Source: Moringa oleifera (lineage: Eukaryota > Streptophyta > Magnoliopsida > Brassicales > Moringaceae). From it: DNA of 64,000 bases. The stretch lies in the NCBI GenBank assembly GCA_021397835.1, contig JAJFZO010000407.1, forward strand, positions 1,984,001 to 2,048,000. Reading direction: 5' to 3'. The notes beneath the pieces are model-generated. The model was not told the DNA's origin and made no database searches. It saw nothing but the letters and a program-made list of their open reading frames with translations. Positions 1 through 12,108 of the stretch are shown piece after piece; the stretch's first letter is position 1, and each line of letters begins with the position of its first letter. The position numbers and the translations under genes were made by a program.

Positions 1-3000
1 ACGAAATATTTAAATCCGTAAAAAAATATCTCATAATCTAAATATTTTCAATAATCTTAATATGAAAAGATTTCATGATTTAGAAATACCTAAAAATTTT
101 ATTTTTTATTAAAAATACCATAATTTAATCAATCGGGGTTTCAATAAAACAGATAACATATTTTAGAAAGACCTATTATTTTATTTTATTTAAAAAATAA
201 AGAAAAATCATAACTTTAAAAAGGGTATTGCTATTGCAAGCCCAAACAATACAAGAATAAGCAAAACCGGAAAAAAAATTATCCAATTATTATTTTCATC
301 CTAAATAAAGAGAACTTGCGTTTTAATCTTTTTCTGCCCACAATCTAGCACGCTCTGGATCCCCATCATAGTGTGAAAAAAGCAAGATTTATTGCAAATT
401 TTTATACTTTATTGATAAACCCGAAAGCTTAATTAACAATATCTTATGGGAGTTGAATCCTTGATCCGAAAGTTACTTCTTCTGCATTTAATTTTAAAAA
501 TAAAAAAGAAAAAAGAAAAGAAAAGACATGAACCCAAATTCAAAGGTCTTGTTGTCATCATTTGTATCTTCTACTGTTTTCTTTTTCTTAACGTTTTCCT
601 TTCTCCTTTCTCAAGCAGGCCTATTGATATTTTTTTAATTAATTCTAAAAATTTTAAATATTATATGTAGAAAAGGCAAAGTGGGTTCATAAAAGGGAGA
701 TTCCCTAGTGATGAGCATGTGGGGTTTTAAGGGTTTTCAAGGCAACCCATTTAAAAAACAATTATTATTATTTTAATTTTAATTAAAATTAGAAATTTGG
801 GTTTCCCATACATTGCTTTGGTAAAAGAGAAAATTGGTAATCCATACAGCTCTTTGAAAATTTCTTCTTGTCACCTAACGAAGAAAGAGAAAGAGAAAGA
901 GGGGACCAGTCTAGATACTGTAAAGTTGTTAATAGCAGAGGGAAATAATAAATGAATAAGCATGAAATAAAGCTGCAAAGAAAAGATTAAATTAATTTTA
1001 CGGAACCGAAACCCTCTTCTCCATGTGGATTGATTCTGCTAACTCCATCTGCCTTCTGGGCTGAACCGGTTCTGCTGTTTCGTGCTCTTTTCTCAGCGTT
1101 TTCTTCCATTGATTTCTGGTTTCTGTTCTTGTTAATAGGGAAAGGAGAGGGTACCAGTGTTTGCTATGTTCCTGGGAGACGATTCTTCTTCCAGGGACTG
1201 AAGATGGGGAAATCTAAGAGTTGGGTTTTCTCGGGAATAGTGGAAATTTTCTTGGGTAAAGAAAATCTGTTCTGATTTTCGATTCAGCATGATTAATCAC
1301 ATCACATTCTCTGATTGGTAATGAACCTGGAAAGCAGGGGACATGAAGCAACAAGAAATGAACTTTGAACAGAAGACCCATGCATGAACTCTATTTCTTT
1401 ATCTCTGATTATTCAGATAATCAAGCCAATCCATAATTACATAAATATAAAACAAAGTAAAAATCTGGTGAATAAGCATTAAAGCTGCAGGGTTCTGAAC
1501 AGGAGGAGACAAATGTTCTCACATGGCTGCTGTGAGAATATCCCTGGATGTCAAACAGGTCGGTTTCTGCAGAGGAAAATTTCAAGTTCCAGGCTTTTAC
1601 TGCAGAAAGCCCTGTCATGGTGCCACTTAAAAGCAGGAAGAACAGCAATGGCAACTATGCTACAGGCCCTTTTGAATATAAAGTTTCAATGTGAGAATAA
1701 TTTCAGGTTCATATTTAATTCTTATGCTAACAAGTTAAATTAAAATGTTCACATTATTATATCAAATAGACTAATAAGTAAATAAAAAATTTTAGTAGAC
1801 TAATTATATATTCTACTACATATAATATAACCAAATTGAACATTATGTAGCTTAATATCATTTCAAGTACCCATAATATTAAAATATAACTCAATTTTTT
1901 AAATTGAATTAAATCGTGTCAAATTCAGATTAATTTAAGCTAAAAATATTTATTTTCAATTTTTTTCAATTTTTTTTTATTGTGTCACTTTTTGTCTCCT
2001 TTCTCGTGGGCTTCAATGTACAAGTTGGCCTTAAAATCAGAGATGGTCAAGCCTTAATGGTTGGGCTTAGGGCCTACAACTGTGGGTCCCCCGATCAGGA
2101 AACTAAGCCCATGCTTATTGGAACCCACCTAAAGCTGCAAAAAAAAAAAAAACTCTCGGTTCCTTTTTCTTTCTTTCTTTTCTTTTTTTCTTTTTCCTTA
2201 AAAGTCCCACGCGCTCTCCTCTTTTTGCCATAAATTACTCTGAGAGTTGTTGGACCGCCTTTAAAAAAAATAAAATTTTGAAAATTTAAACCTAATGTCT
2301 ACCTTACCCTTTTTTTTCCCCCTTAATTTAGAGATATTAATTTTTATTTATTAATCATATTTGTCGCCCACCAAATCATTCTTATTCTATATTTTATACA
2401 AAGTTGCGTTCACTGCATTAAACATGTTGTAAAATTATCATTTAAATCCCTTGAATGATTCAACCTAATTAATATATAATTTATGTTCGACAACCTAAAT
2501 AACGGGAAAAATAAATTAATAGATACGAATATTTATTTGTAATGATTGAAATTCAATAATTGTATGATATTAATAATTAATTAATGCAAAAAATAAAAAT
2601 TAAGGTTCGAGATCACGAGTTTATAACTATAACTTATTTTCTAAGATACGTCACCTAAACCTTTTATGCATTAGACTTTCCAACAAATTATCACAATGCC
2701 CTGATAGAGATTTTCCATAATTTAGTTAATTTATTTTATTTGTTCCAAAAACTCTCAAACACAAAAATGAATTTGGGTTTTAAAATGTTTGTTTTTAATT
2801 GTAAATTTTAAACAATTTAAAAAATAATTTAATAAGAATATTTTAAATTAAAATAAAAATCATGCAAAATCATAATGTTTACTTAGTTTTATTGAATAAA
2901 TAATGATCTATAAAAAGTTACAAATCAATGCATACTTTATCAATTTGTACTAAATTTAACAATATTAAAAAAATAAAAATATTCAGATTAAGATATAATA

Positions 3001-4200
3001 AAATAAATTTTTACTTATTTTTATAAATTTTTAAAAATATTGAAGTTATTATTATAAAAAATTAAAAAAATTAAGTTTAAATAATGGTATTGTCAAAATT
3101 TTTTAAAAAATATAAAAAAACAAGTTTAGTAAACAAATTATTCAAATTTAATGGATCAACATGAGATAAAATTTATTTATGTTATTTTTAAAATATTTTA
3201 AAGATAAAAATACATAATATTAGTATTTATTTGATAATATAAAATAAACATTATATTTTATTTAAATTACTTAAAATTAAAATTTATTGTTATTCAAAGA
3301 ATAAAAATAATGATTTTCTAGATCAACCTTTTTACTCTCATCTAATTTTATTATTTATTATTTTTTTTGATTTTAAAGTTTTGAAAACAAAACGGCGGCG
3401 TACAAATGCAAAACGTCAGAGGTCTCCATCACAACTGCTCCTCATTCATTCTGACATCGACTGTCTACACATTCCCTTGGGCACAGCTGTTGCATTACAG
3501 TTGTACATTTATTTTCTCTAATCCCCTCGACTACAACTACCATCAAGCATATGCCCCTAAAAATTCCCCAATTTTTAATCACAAAAACCTAACTAACAAA
3601 GCAAATTGCATCCTCTTACAGAAAATTAATTTGTAATTAAGGTGAAATTCCCAAAGTTAGTTCCAATCAAATTACAGAAAACATAAATAAAAATATGTTT
3701 TTCAAAACACCCAAATTATACACTTTGATTAATTGATTTTTATGAATATTTTTTTGTTTAATTTAGATCACCATATAAATATTATTTATTTTAAAACTAT
3801 ATCATGATATAATTATAAAATTTAAAATATATTTGTTACATATTATTTATTATTATGATTTATGAATTGTGAGATTTTAAAATTATTATATGTTTCGCTG
3901 GATTTTGAATATGTGATTCTTTACATTATAAAATAAAAAATAATATTTTTAAATCATGAAGCATACCTTCTATGTTTAGATATGATTAAAATTTTAACAA
4001 TAAAATTTGATTAATTAATTTAAATTAATTTGTTCTTATAAATAAATGTTACATTTAAATGAATTTAAATTAATTTTTTTAGACTTAATAAATAAGCTTC
4101 CTGGATATCTGCGAGCATAAACCCGAAACAGCCCCGATTATCCGATCCTCTATTCGCCTCGGTTTGACCGTTTTTTGGCCCTCTCGTTTTTGTCTCTTCT
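1..4200. other. AT-rich intergenic DNA, no gene recognised
   Basis: Both strands are dominated by A/T runs. The open frames present are short, have no recognisable domain and lack a codon-like pattern. A less AT-rich island lies at about 840-1740. It holds two small inverted repeats (1513-1541 and 1564-1608) but no protein I recognise. A polypyrimidine tract lies at about 2160-2205. From about 2270 to 4080 I see only AT-rich sequence, probably decayed transposon DNA. The last few hundred bases probably include the promoter of the DUF668 gene. Confidence 0.6.
1513..1608. other. Two adjacent small inverted repeats in a non-coding island
   Basis: The arms TTCTCACA (1516-1523) and TGTGAGAA (1531-1538) pair around a 7-base loop, and the stem extends to about 11 pairs with one G-U. 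Immediately after, TTTCTGCAG (1564-1572) is the exact reverse complement of CTGCAGAAA (1600-1608), with a 27-base loop. These could fold in an RNA, but the stems are shorter than a typical plant miRNA precursor and I recognise no known miRNA. Confidence 0.35.
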
Positions 4201-4250
4201 AATGCTTTTCCTCTGTTTGTATCCTCCTCCCGTTTAGCAGCCTCCAGTAT

Positions 4251-4340
4251 ATGAGGCCGTCGGTGGGCGACGCCGTTATTCTGTACCTACTTTGCGCCTC
4301 CATTTCTCTTCATCCACTTCCATGTCACTGCTCTGTATAG
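4251..4340 (+). promoter_or_regulatory. Candidate upstream ORF in the 5' leader of the DUF668 gene
   Basis: An ATG at 4251 opens a 29-codon frame (starting MRPSVGDAV) that ends with TAG at 4338-4340. It closes just before a good 5' splice site (GTGAGT, from 4346). The surrounding stretch is GC-richer than its neighbours, as expected of a leader exon. If transcription starts upstream of 4251, ribosomes would meet this uORF before the main start at 5174, which could dampen translation. The transcription start is not visible, so this is inference. Confidence 0.35.
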
Positions 4341-4345
4341 CAGTG

Positions 4346-5169
4346 GTGAGTTTCTATATTTGTACATGATATTGGGTTTTTGCTTCCGTAATTTGACCGT
4401 TGCATTGCTTGTTTGTAGTTCAGTTTCGGTGAGATCTTGAGTTAACGGGTTTGCTTGCAGGAGCAATGCTTGCTCTGTTTGTTCCTATTTTGGGATCTGA
4501 ATGATACGTGTATAAGCTTTCTGTGGCTGAGTTCACTTTGAATTTGTTGCTTGCTAAGCTTATACTCTCTTTTAAGTTTTTGTTTGAATATCTGAATTTA
4601 TAATAGAATTCCATTCTTAATTGGAATTTTTTTTTTAATAAGATGCATGTCCGGAGTTAAGGTCACCTTCTTATGATTCTTTGAACTGTTCGTCCTTATG
4701 AATTTAAGATTTTTCTTGGTTTAAGTCAGTTTTGATTGATTCTCTCGTGCAATGCTTGGTGCTTTGCCAAAATTCTAATTTGCAAAATGGATCAAACTTA
4801 GCTGAACTTCAAAGTTGTTTAATTGAACTAGGCATATTCTGATTTGAGTTGATGATTCAGGATTTATGTTATCCTAATTGCTATGGAATTAAATTTACAA
4901 TTTTTTGTTGTTTGATATTCTGCTCTTTGGTCAGCAGTTCCATGTCTATGTTCTCTTTGGTATTTTGTTCACTCCTTTGTGTTCACTTCATTTGCTCTAT
5001 GGAAGACTGGAAATTTGTGATTAATTATTAGGCTATTTCAAGTTTTCTTGCCCTTTGTTGTCTATTTTGGATTTAATAGTGTTATCTCGTCATTTTATCT
5101 GCTTTGGTTCAGGTATCAGATGATCCTTTGAGATGCTTTCTTAGATTTTTCTTATTATAATATATGCAG
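4346..5169 (+). other. Probable intron in the 5' leader of the DUF668 gene
   Basis: A consensus donor (G|GTGAGT) at 4346 and an acceptor (TATGCAG) ending at 5169 bracket a T-rich, intron-like segment. The main ATG lies four bases after the acceptor. An alternative acceptor (GGTTCAG) ends near 5113. Leader introns are common in plant housekeeping genes. No transcript evidence is available here, so the boundaries are predictions. Confidence 0.45.
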
Positions 5170-5173
5170 TTTA

Positions 5174-6832
5174 ATGGGGCGTGAGATAGTGATGGAGTCA
5201 TGGTTCAGTAGTTTGTGGTGGAATTCACGGAAGGGTACCTCAGAGACTGAGAAAGCAGTAATCGGAATTTTGGCATTTGAAGTTGCAGGCTTGATGTCTA
5301 AGGTGGTTAGTTTATGGAATTCTTTAACCAATAAGGAGGTTGTTAGGTTAAGGGAAGAGATTCTGTATTCCATTGGCATTCAGAAGCTTGTAGCTGAGAA
5401 TGATGATGATTACCTTATGGATCTTGCATTGGATGAGATTATCGCAAACTTTGGATATTTAGCAAGGTCGGTGGCCAGACTGGGGAAGAGGTGCACAGAT
5501 CCTATTTATCACCGTTTTCAATGTTTCCTTGATGATCCTGTTTCAAACAATTTTGAATGGTGTGGGTGGGAATATAGGTGGAAGAAGATGGAGAAGAAAG
5601 TGAAGAAAATGGAGAGATTTATTGCTATGACAATGCAGTTGACTCAAGAGCTGGAAGTATTGGCGGAGCAGGAGCAAACTCTTAGGAGAATGCAACGCAA
5701 TGAGTCAGACAGAGTGAAATTGCTTGAGTTTCGGCAGAAGGTAATGTTGCAGCGGCAGGAAGTGAGAAATCTACGTGAAATGTCTCCGTGGATTAGAAGT
5801 TATGACTACATTGTTCGCCTTCTGGTGAGATCACTGTTCACAATACTTGAGAGGGTCAAGCATGTGTTTGCTGTTAATCAAACGGCATCTGGACAGGAAA
5901 AAATTGATTGTGAACCTAAAAGCAGTGATTTGCTCTCTCGCAGCCAGTCCTTTTCTCTGGTTTTGCAACCTTCGGTACATGCATCAGAGAATAATGTACG
6001 CAGCTGCTCTTCAGGTCCTCTCAGCAGGTCAGTGTCCAAGTCAGGTCTGACCAGTGACAAGAACAAAACAAATAGCAAGCATCGGCGACATCAGTCAGTT
6101 ATTCTACATGGGAAGCGTCCATCGAAGCATTTGGTTAACGTGGGATCTTTTGCGGGATGCATGATGGGTGGAAGTGATTCTCCCATTGTCGAGAGCTGCA
6201 AACCAATCAGTAGCAGTTCTATGAGGATAAGTAGTGTTAATTCGAAGAACATTGACAAAATGGAAGATAATAAGGGATCTATTTCATGCGGCACGAGAAT
6301 ATATTCTAAGTTATCCATGTTAAATTCAAAGAAGTTGTTGGCTGCACCTCCATGTAGCCTTGGTGCTGCTGCTTTAGCCCTCCACTATGCAAATGTGATT
6401 ATATTGATTGAGAAGCTCGCTCCTTATCCTCACATGATTGGCCTTGATGCAAGAGATGACCTGTACAATATGTTGCCTACAACTATAAGAACTGCTCTGA
6501 GGACAAAACTTAAGCCATATGCCAAAAGTTTAGGTTCTTCTGTCTATGATGCTTCCCTTGCAGCAGAATGGAGTCTGGCACTGGTGAGAATGTTGGAATG
6601 GCTGGCTCCGCTTGCTCACAACACAATAAAGTGGCACTCTGAGCACAACTTCGAGCAGCAAAACGTGGTTCTGGGGCCAAATGTACTTCTGGTGCAGACC
6701 CTCCACTTTGCAAACTGGGCCAAGACTGAAGCTGCAATCATGGAACTTCTTGTCGGTCTGAACTATCTTAGCAGGATTGGTAAAGAACACAGTGAAAAAG
6801 CTCTTGTGAAACCTGGAAGCACTGGAAACTAG
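5174..6832 (+). CDS. DUF3475/DUF668 family protein (PSI-like)
   Basis: Single-exon coding region of 552 residues. A DUF3475-type segment at about residues 27-85 (GILAFEVAGLMSKVVSLW) is followed by a charged, coiled-coil-prone stretch at about 135-210 rich in K, E, Q and R. A serine-rich, poorly conserved middle follows at about 240-380. The DUF668 segment is at about 394-485 (LGAAALALHYANVIILIEKL and the SLAAEWSLALVRMLEWLAPL stretch). Plant proteins with this layout include PSK SIMULATOR (PSI) proteins, linked to growth signalling; this copy looks closer to the shorter members such as At5g51670. A second Met lies at codon 7 (MESWFSSLWW). I used the first ATG, four bases after the putative leader-intron acceptor. 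It lacks the MGxxxS start that marks N-myristoylated PSI1. Biochemical function of the family is not settled. Confidence 0.88.
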   Translation: MGREIVMESWFSSLWWNSRKGTSETEKAVIGILAFEVAGLMSKVVSLWNSLTNKEVVRLREEILYSIGIQKLVAENDDDYLMDLALDEIIANFGYLARSVARLGKRCTDPIYHRFQCFLDDPVSNNFEWCGWEYRWKKMEKKVKKMERFIAMTMQLTQELEVLAEQEQTLRRMQRNESDRVKLLEFRQKVMLQRQEVRNLREMSPWIRSYDYIVRLLVRSLFTILERVKHVFAVNQTASGQEKIDCEPKSSDLLSRSQSFSLVLQPSVHASENNVRSCSSGPLSRSVSKSGLTSDKNKTNSKHRRHQSVILHGKRPSKHLVNVGSFAGCMMGGSDSPIVESCKPISSSSMRISSVNSKNIDKMEDNKGSISCGTRIYSKLSMLNSKKLLAAPPCSLGAAALALHYANVIILIEKLAPYPHMIGLDARDDLYNMLPTTIRTALRTKLKPYAKSLGSSVYDASLAAEWSLALVRMLEWLAPLAHNTIKWHSEHNFEQQNVVLGPNVLLVQTLHFANWAKTEAAIMELLVGLNYLSRIGKEHSEKALVKPGSTGN

Positions 6833-7442
6833 GACCGAAATCTGGTCAGAAAGGATAATAGTCCTGTTAATGTGCTATAGAATATGACAGATTTTTCACT
6901 ACCCCTCAAAGCTCAGTGTTAGCTGGTTGGTGCTGGACAGTGCTTCCTTGAGCCATTTTTTCATATCACCAAAAGGGAAAGCATTGCTCAAGTGGCTGAG
7001 GCACTGTTTTAACCATTCAATCAGCTCCTTGTTTCTTGTTTGAATCAAGGCTTTGTTGGGATTCCTCATATTCTTTTATTTGTTAATATAGCAAATGATT
7101 CCACTGTCCTCTCCCGTTTCCTTGTATAGTTTGAATTGTAACATGGTCTCATGTCATCATTTAAGCCATATTAACATCATGCCTGTAATTTCAGCCTAAA
7201 ATTATTATGAGTTTACTTGATGTTTCTTCTTGATTTTCTTTAAGAATATGGTGCTAGTGAAACTCCCTGCTGCATGGAAACAAATGAAACTTTCCCAGAA
7301 ATTAGGAAGGGAAAAGATAAGAAAGAAAACAGAAGTAAACTGTGGTTTCAAGAGACAAACAAACCAGAAGATAATTCATTAGCCACTCTGCATGGACCAA
7401 CTTGAAAGTCTTTATAGGCTATCTTCCTAAGCATCATCGATA
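6833..7442. other. Convergent 3' flanks, no gene
   Basis: This stretch separates the stop of the DUF668 gene (+) from the stop of the first P450 (-). It should hold both 3' UTRs and polyadenylation regions. I see no ORF, RNA gene or repeat in it. Confidence 0.6.
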
Positions 7443-9035
7443 TCACACCATGCATTTTCTGGGTACTGCTAACAACAGTTCGTACTTCCTCATTGTTACA
7501 CCCAGTCTGTCCTTCATGTCCATCATCTCCTTGGTGACACCGCCTTCCAGCTCCCAGTCAAATTGTCGAAGCAACGAGCCCAGAACAAGGTGCAGAACTC
7601 GATGAGCTAATGGCACTCCGGCGCACATCCTTCTCCCGGCTCCAAACGGAATCAGCTCGTAATGCTGCCCCTTGTAGTCAGTTTTCGAGCCTATAAACCT
7701 CTCAGGCTTGAATGACAAAGGATCTTCCCACACATCTGGGTCTCTCCCAATCGCCCAGGCATTCACCAGAACTTGAGTGTTCTCAGGTATGTCATACCCC
7801 ATGAAATTAGTCTCCTGCATTGCTCTCCGTGGAACCAGGAAGGGAATCGGTGGGTGTAACCGCAAGGTTTCCTTAATCACAGCCTGCAAGTAGGGAAGAT
7901 TGTCAATGTCTTTCTCTTCAACCTTCTGGTTCTGTCCGATCAATAGAGCAAGCTCAGCTTTGGCCTTTGCCATTGATTCAGGGTTGCGTAGGAGCTCGGT
8001 CAGTGCCCATTCGATGGTGCTGCTCGTTGTTTCTGAACCAGCCATGAATATTTCCTGCACAACATGTTCAAGTAAACTCACTGTCTGAATTACTCACAGT
8101 GAACAACATGTATGGGGAACGAGAAGAGGTTGACTTACTAGGATGAAGATGTTCAGGTCTCGATCAGAAATTTTTGCTGTCTCATCCTTTGCATTTCCTT
8201 GGAACTCAAGCAACACGTTCAAGAAATCCTTCCTCTTGTCTTCTCCCATCAGTTTTCTCTCATTCACAAACTTAGAAGCTATCTTCAGAGCCTCGCCGAG
8301 ATCTCTCTCCATCTTCCTCCTCAGTCCTTGCGGGTCTAACCATCGCAGCCATGGAAAATAATCTGCAACATTAGCATGCCCTGGCCACTCCATCAATCCC
8401 ATCATCGCCTTGAAGAAATCGGATCCATCTTTTGAATCCGGACCTAGTAAATCGCAGGAAAGCATGAGATTCCCCAGCAAATTGAACGTCATCAAGAACA
8501 CGAACCGCGCCACCTGAACTCCTCCTCCATGTCCTTGTTTCTTATCTGCTTCCTCTTCGATCCACACCAACATGTCGTCGACGCATTTCTGGCGTACGGA
8601 TACGGTCTCGTTGATACGCTTGTGCACTAACATGTCCACCGTGACCAAGCGTCTGAGGACGCGCCAGTACGAGCCGTAGGGCGCGAGGGCCAACGACCCC
8701 AGGTGGTAGTCATGGGCACGCATGGTTTCAGTGATAGTCCGGTCGGCGAAGGTGAGGTCATGGTTCTTGAACAACTCCGCCGCTGCCTTCGTCGACAGGA
8801 TCACCATTGTCTTCATAGCTCCAAATTTCAGCCATATCACCTCCCCGTATCTCTCCCTCAGGTCCGCTAGTGTCCTGTGCGGCATCACGCCAAGATCGAA
8901 CATGTTGCCGAAGACAGGCCATCCTGGTGGCCCCGGCGGAAGCCGGTTGTTACCAGAGACTCTCCGACGACGGTGATGGATGATGAAGAAGAGAAATGAC
9001 GACAAAAAGACAACTTGCAAAACAATCCACTCCAT
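7443..9035 (-). CDS. Cytochrome P450, CYP76 family (CYP76A-like)
   Basis: Two exons, 9035-8139 and 8054-7443, separated by an 84-bp phase-0 intron (GTAAGT...TGCAG), give 502 residues, normal for an A-type plant P450. An N-terminal membrane anchor (about 3-20) and basic stop-transfer run (HHRRRR) precede the hinge LPPGPPGWP. The I-helix oxygen-binding motif AGSETT is at about 304-309, ETLR (K-helix) at 361-364, PERF at 416-419, and the heme loop PFGAGRRMCAG has the axial Cys at 443. All signature residues are present, so the enzyme should be active at the ER membrane. CYP76 enzymes hydroxylate monoterpenols, alkaloid precursors and xenobiotics; the substrate cannot be read from sequence. The CYP76A assignment rests on remembered similarity to eggplant CYP76A. 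A second CYP76 gene lies 3.1 kb upstream on the same strand. The intron sits at the position usual for this clan. Confidence 0.9.
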
Positions 9036-9091
9036 GATCGCCGGAAGCTAGAAAAGGTATATTCTGGCTGTATTGTTCTTCTTGTGCCATA

Positions 9092-9101
9092 CAATATATA
9101 A
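9092..9101 (-). promoter_or_regulatory. Candidate TATA box of the CYP76A-like gene
   Basis: On the minus strand the sequence reads TTATATATTG about 57-66 bases upstream of the ATG at 9035. That spacing suits a TATA box with a short leader of roughly 25-35 bases. The assignment rests on motif and position only. Confidence 0.4.
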
Positions 9102-12100
9102 CAAATACAAACAAAAGCAGAAGCATCTCATTACAAAGAAGGAATCTGTCTGATTTTTAACTTTTTTTCATCTTTCCATTGAAAAGATAAATAAAAAATT
9201 AAAAAAAAAATTGAAACTTGTAAGAGAATCTGGACAAATAACTGAGTTAGGGAACCTGGCAGATCTTTGAAGATTAAGATGCCAATGCAGTTAAAAACTT
9301 AAAAGAGGATTGTAGCTCATGGTTAATGACTCTGTGCTGTTGTCTTATTGCAGCAACTGTTGATGCTGTGGTCTGAACGACAAACATGTGGCTCAGTTGA
9401 GTTTTTCGAAGAACAGCAAGCAGATAATGTTTACCCATTTAAATATTACATAAAATAAATTAATCCTTTCGATAAATTACTGTGTCAAGCGTGACCCTAT
9501 AGTTTTGTTGGCAGACATGTTTAATTAAATTATTAAATAAAATGATAAATATTAAAAAAAAATTAACAAATTAACTTCGGGTGTCTTTTAAAGATTGAAA
9601 ATTTAATTGATTAAATTTTATAATTAAAGTCTTAATTTGATTTAATTGAATTTTGTCAAAATTTTAAAAATTAAGATATTTTAATTAAAGATCTATTTAT
9701 CTTAAATAAAATAAGTAAAAACTGTATGGTAATATTATATTTATAAATAAAAATTAATAATTTGTTACTAATTGATATCAAAATGTTATTTGATTGGCTC
9801 TCAATTAATATCTAACTTTTAGAATACCTCAAGCACAAATGTAGCTCTAAAATCATCTAATTTTTTTTAAGGTACAAAATGGTCTTTTTCAGATAAAACA
9901 ATTAAGGATAATTTAACTCTTAAACGGGTAGAAGCATAATAATAGTAAATTGTTGAAAATTAAAATAATATTATAATAAAAATTTAACATTAAGATAATA
10001 TTATATTAAATAATATAATAACAATGAGGGAATTTAAAAAAATAAAAAGAACGTAACAAACGATGTCCTTACAGTATATTGGATTTCTAATGCTAGAGGG
10101 TGTTGTAATGGTTATCTTTGATAAATAGTGAATTTAATTTCCTAACAATCATTTATGTATATAAATTGCTTGTTCATACACAAGTTAATTAAAGCTGGCC
10201 TTGGCCCATGATTCAAAGGCATAGGCAGGGGCAAAAGGCCCAATAGACTGAGGCCCACTGGACCACCTAACACGACAGTCTCAAATCGACCCAACCCAGC
10301 AATAAGCCATTTATCTTTCAATAAATGTAAAAAAAAAAACTTTAATTTTAATTTTTAACTACGAATTAATTTAAAATTTTAAAATTAAAAATAATCAAAT
10401 TAATTTTTTATAAATATATTTAAAAATATTTATTTTTAATTTTATGTTATTAACAATTTTAAAATTTTATAAAAAATAGCTCTTAATTAAAATTTGTTTT
10501 AATTTAAAATAATAATTCGTTTGAAATATTTTTAAAATATTGAAATAATAAATTGCTATCAATATTTTTATAATCATTTAAATATAATTTAATTTGAACC
10601 AAATTAAAATTTTAAATATATAATTAAAATTTTAAATTGAAATCTTGATAGTTATATGCATATATGCCCTTCATCTTTATATTTCTCATGGGTCTGGCTT
10701 TCTATTAATCTTATCGGGCTTCTTCCCTTTTGGTCTATGAACTCAATGTTTTGGGTAATCTCTGGCCCAGGGACAAAATATCCTTACTCAAAACAGGCCC
10801 TTGCCCTACAATTTGGGGCTATTACACATCGATCATATTATACTATCAAATTATTACTAAGTTTTATTTATTTAGTTCCTAAATTATAGTGGCCAACGGA
10901 ATTTAACATACACCAATAATAATCGTTTGGAGATTTAATGGGTTCAAAAAAATTTCTCACGGAAAAAGATTGCAAAAATTTATATAATTTTATAAATTCG
11001 AGTTTATGGTAAAGTTTTCCGGTATGAACATTTAGTATGGTGTTAGTGTCTCATTAAATTATATTAAGTTTACACGTGCAAATTTTTTTATTTCCATAGA
11101 ATTTAATTTTAATTTTTGCATACACATTTATAATCTTACTATATATTATATCCATAATACTCGATAAGTATGATGCTTGGGTGGTGGGGGACCGATGTGT
11201 ACAAAATTTTATAATGATCTTATTTGTCATGAGATGACAAAGTTGAATTAATTCTCCTGATATCATAAATCATGTCATTTTCTTCATTAGCGTTAAAGAA
11301 GACAAATTAGCAGACATTATATATATGATTTAATATATTCCTAATATTAATTAACAATATATTTATATACATTTCATAGTGACAGAGCTTCCTCAAATAA
11401 TTATGTTTTTTTATTTGTTTAGCTTATGGCAGTGACCAATCAATAATGAATGATCCTTTAATTTGGAATTATGGTTGGTTGATTGAGTTTATTAATTATA
11501 CCTGATTAATGTCATGGAATGGACCATATAATCTTGTTCAGGTGAAGCTTGTGATATGCTTAGCTAAGCCAAATGGGACTTCGTGTAGACTGAGCTAAGT
11601 TTAATTAATGTAAAAGAACTATATATATAAGTTTATCTCATTAATTAAAAGGAATTAAGATCATGGCTTTAATATTGCTCACCTGCTCAAAATTTTTACT
11701 AATTTCTTAGAATTTTGTTTGACGAAGTTGTGTCACTCTTGATATATGCTTCACTTTTAATTCGGTCGGTCCACGCTTCTCCTTACACTTGGGAACCAAT
11801 AGAAGATTTTCTGAAAATATTTGTAGGTTAGTCAATTAAAAGTTGAATAATATGTTAATCCTATTTATGTTATATATCTAATTATATATTATTAATTATT
11901 AATTGCTTAATCAATCACTAATTAACTATACTCAATCTATGGCTATCAGATTTGTTTTTGTCTTGTAAATATTGGTTATTATTAATTAAATTTAGACTAT
12001 AAAAATTACTTTATCAGTAAAAAAAAAAAACATAAATGCATAAATTAATTGAGCTTATTAATGCTGAGAAGTCTTCATGTAATTGATATACAAAGGCAAG

Positions 12101-12108
12101 CAAACTCC
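9102..12108. other. AT-rich intergenic DNA between the two P450 genes
   Basis: It contains the upstream region of the CYP76A-like gene and the 3' flank of the CYP76G-like gene. The stretch at about 9530-10640 is extremely AT-rich and resembles other AT-rich blocks in the window (for example 36900-37370). Two GC-richer patches (about 10190-10320 and 10660-10830) hold no recognisable protein and look like worn transposon pieces. I see no RNA gene. Confidence 0.5.
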
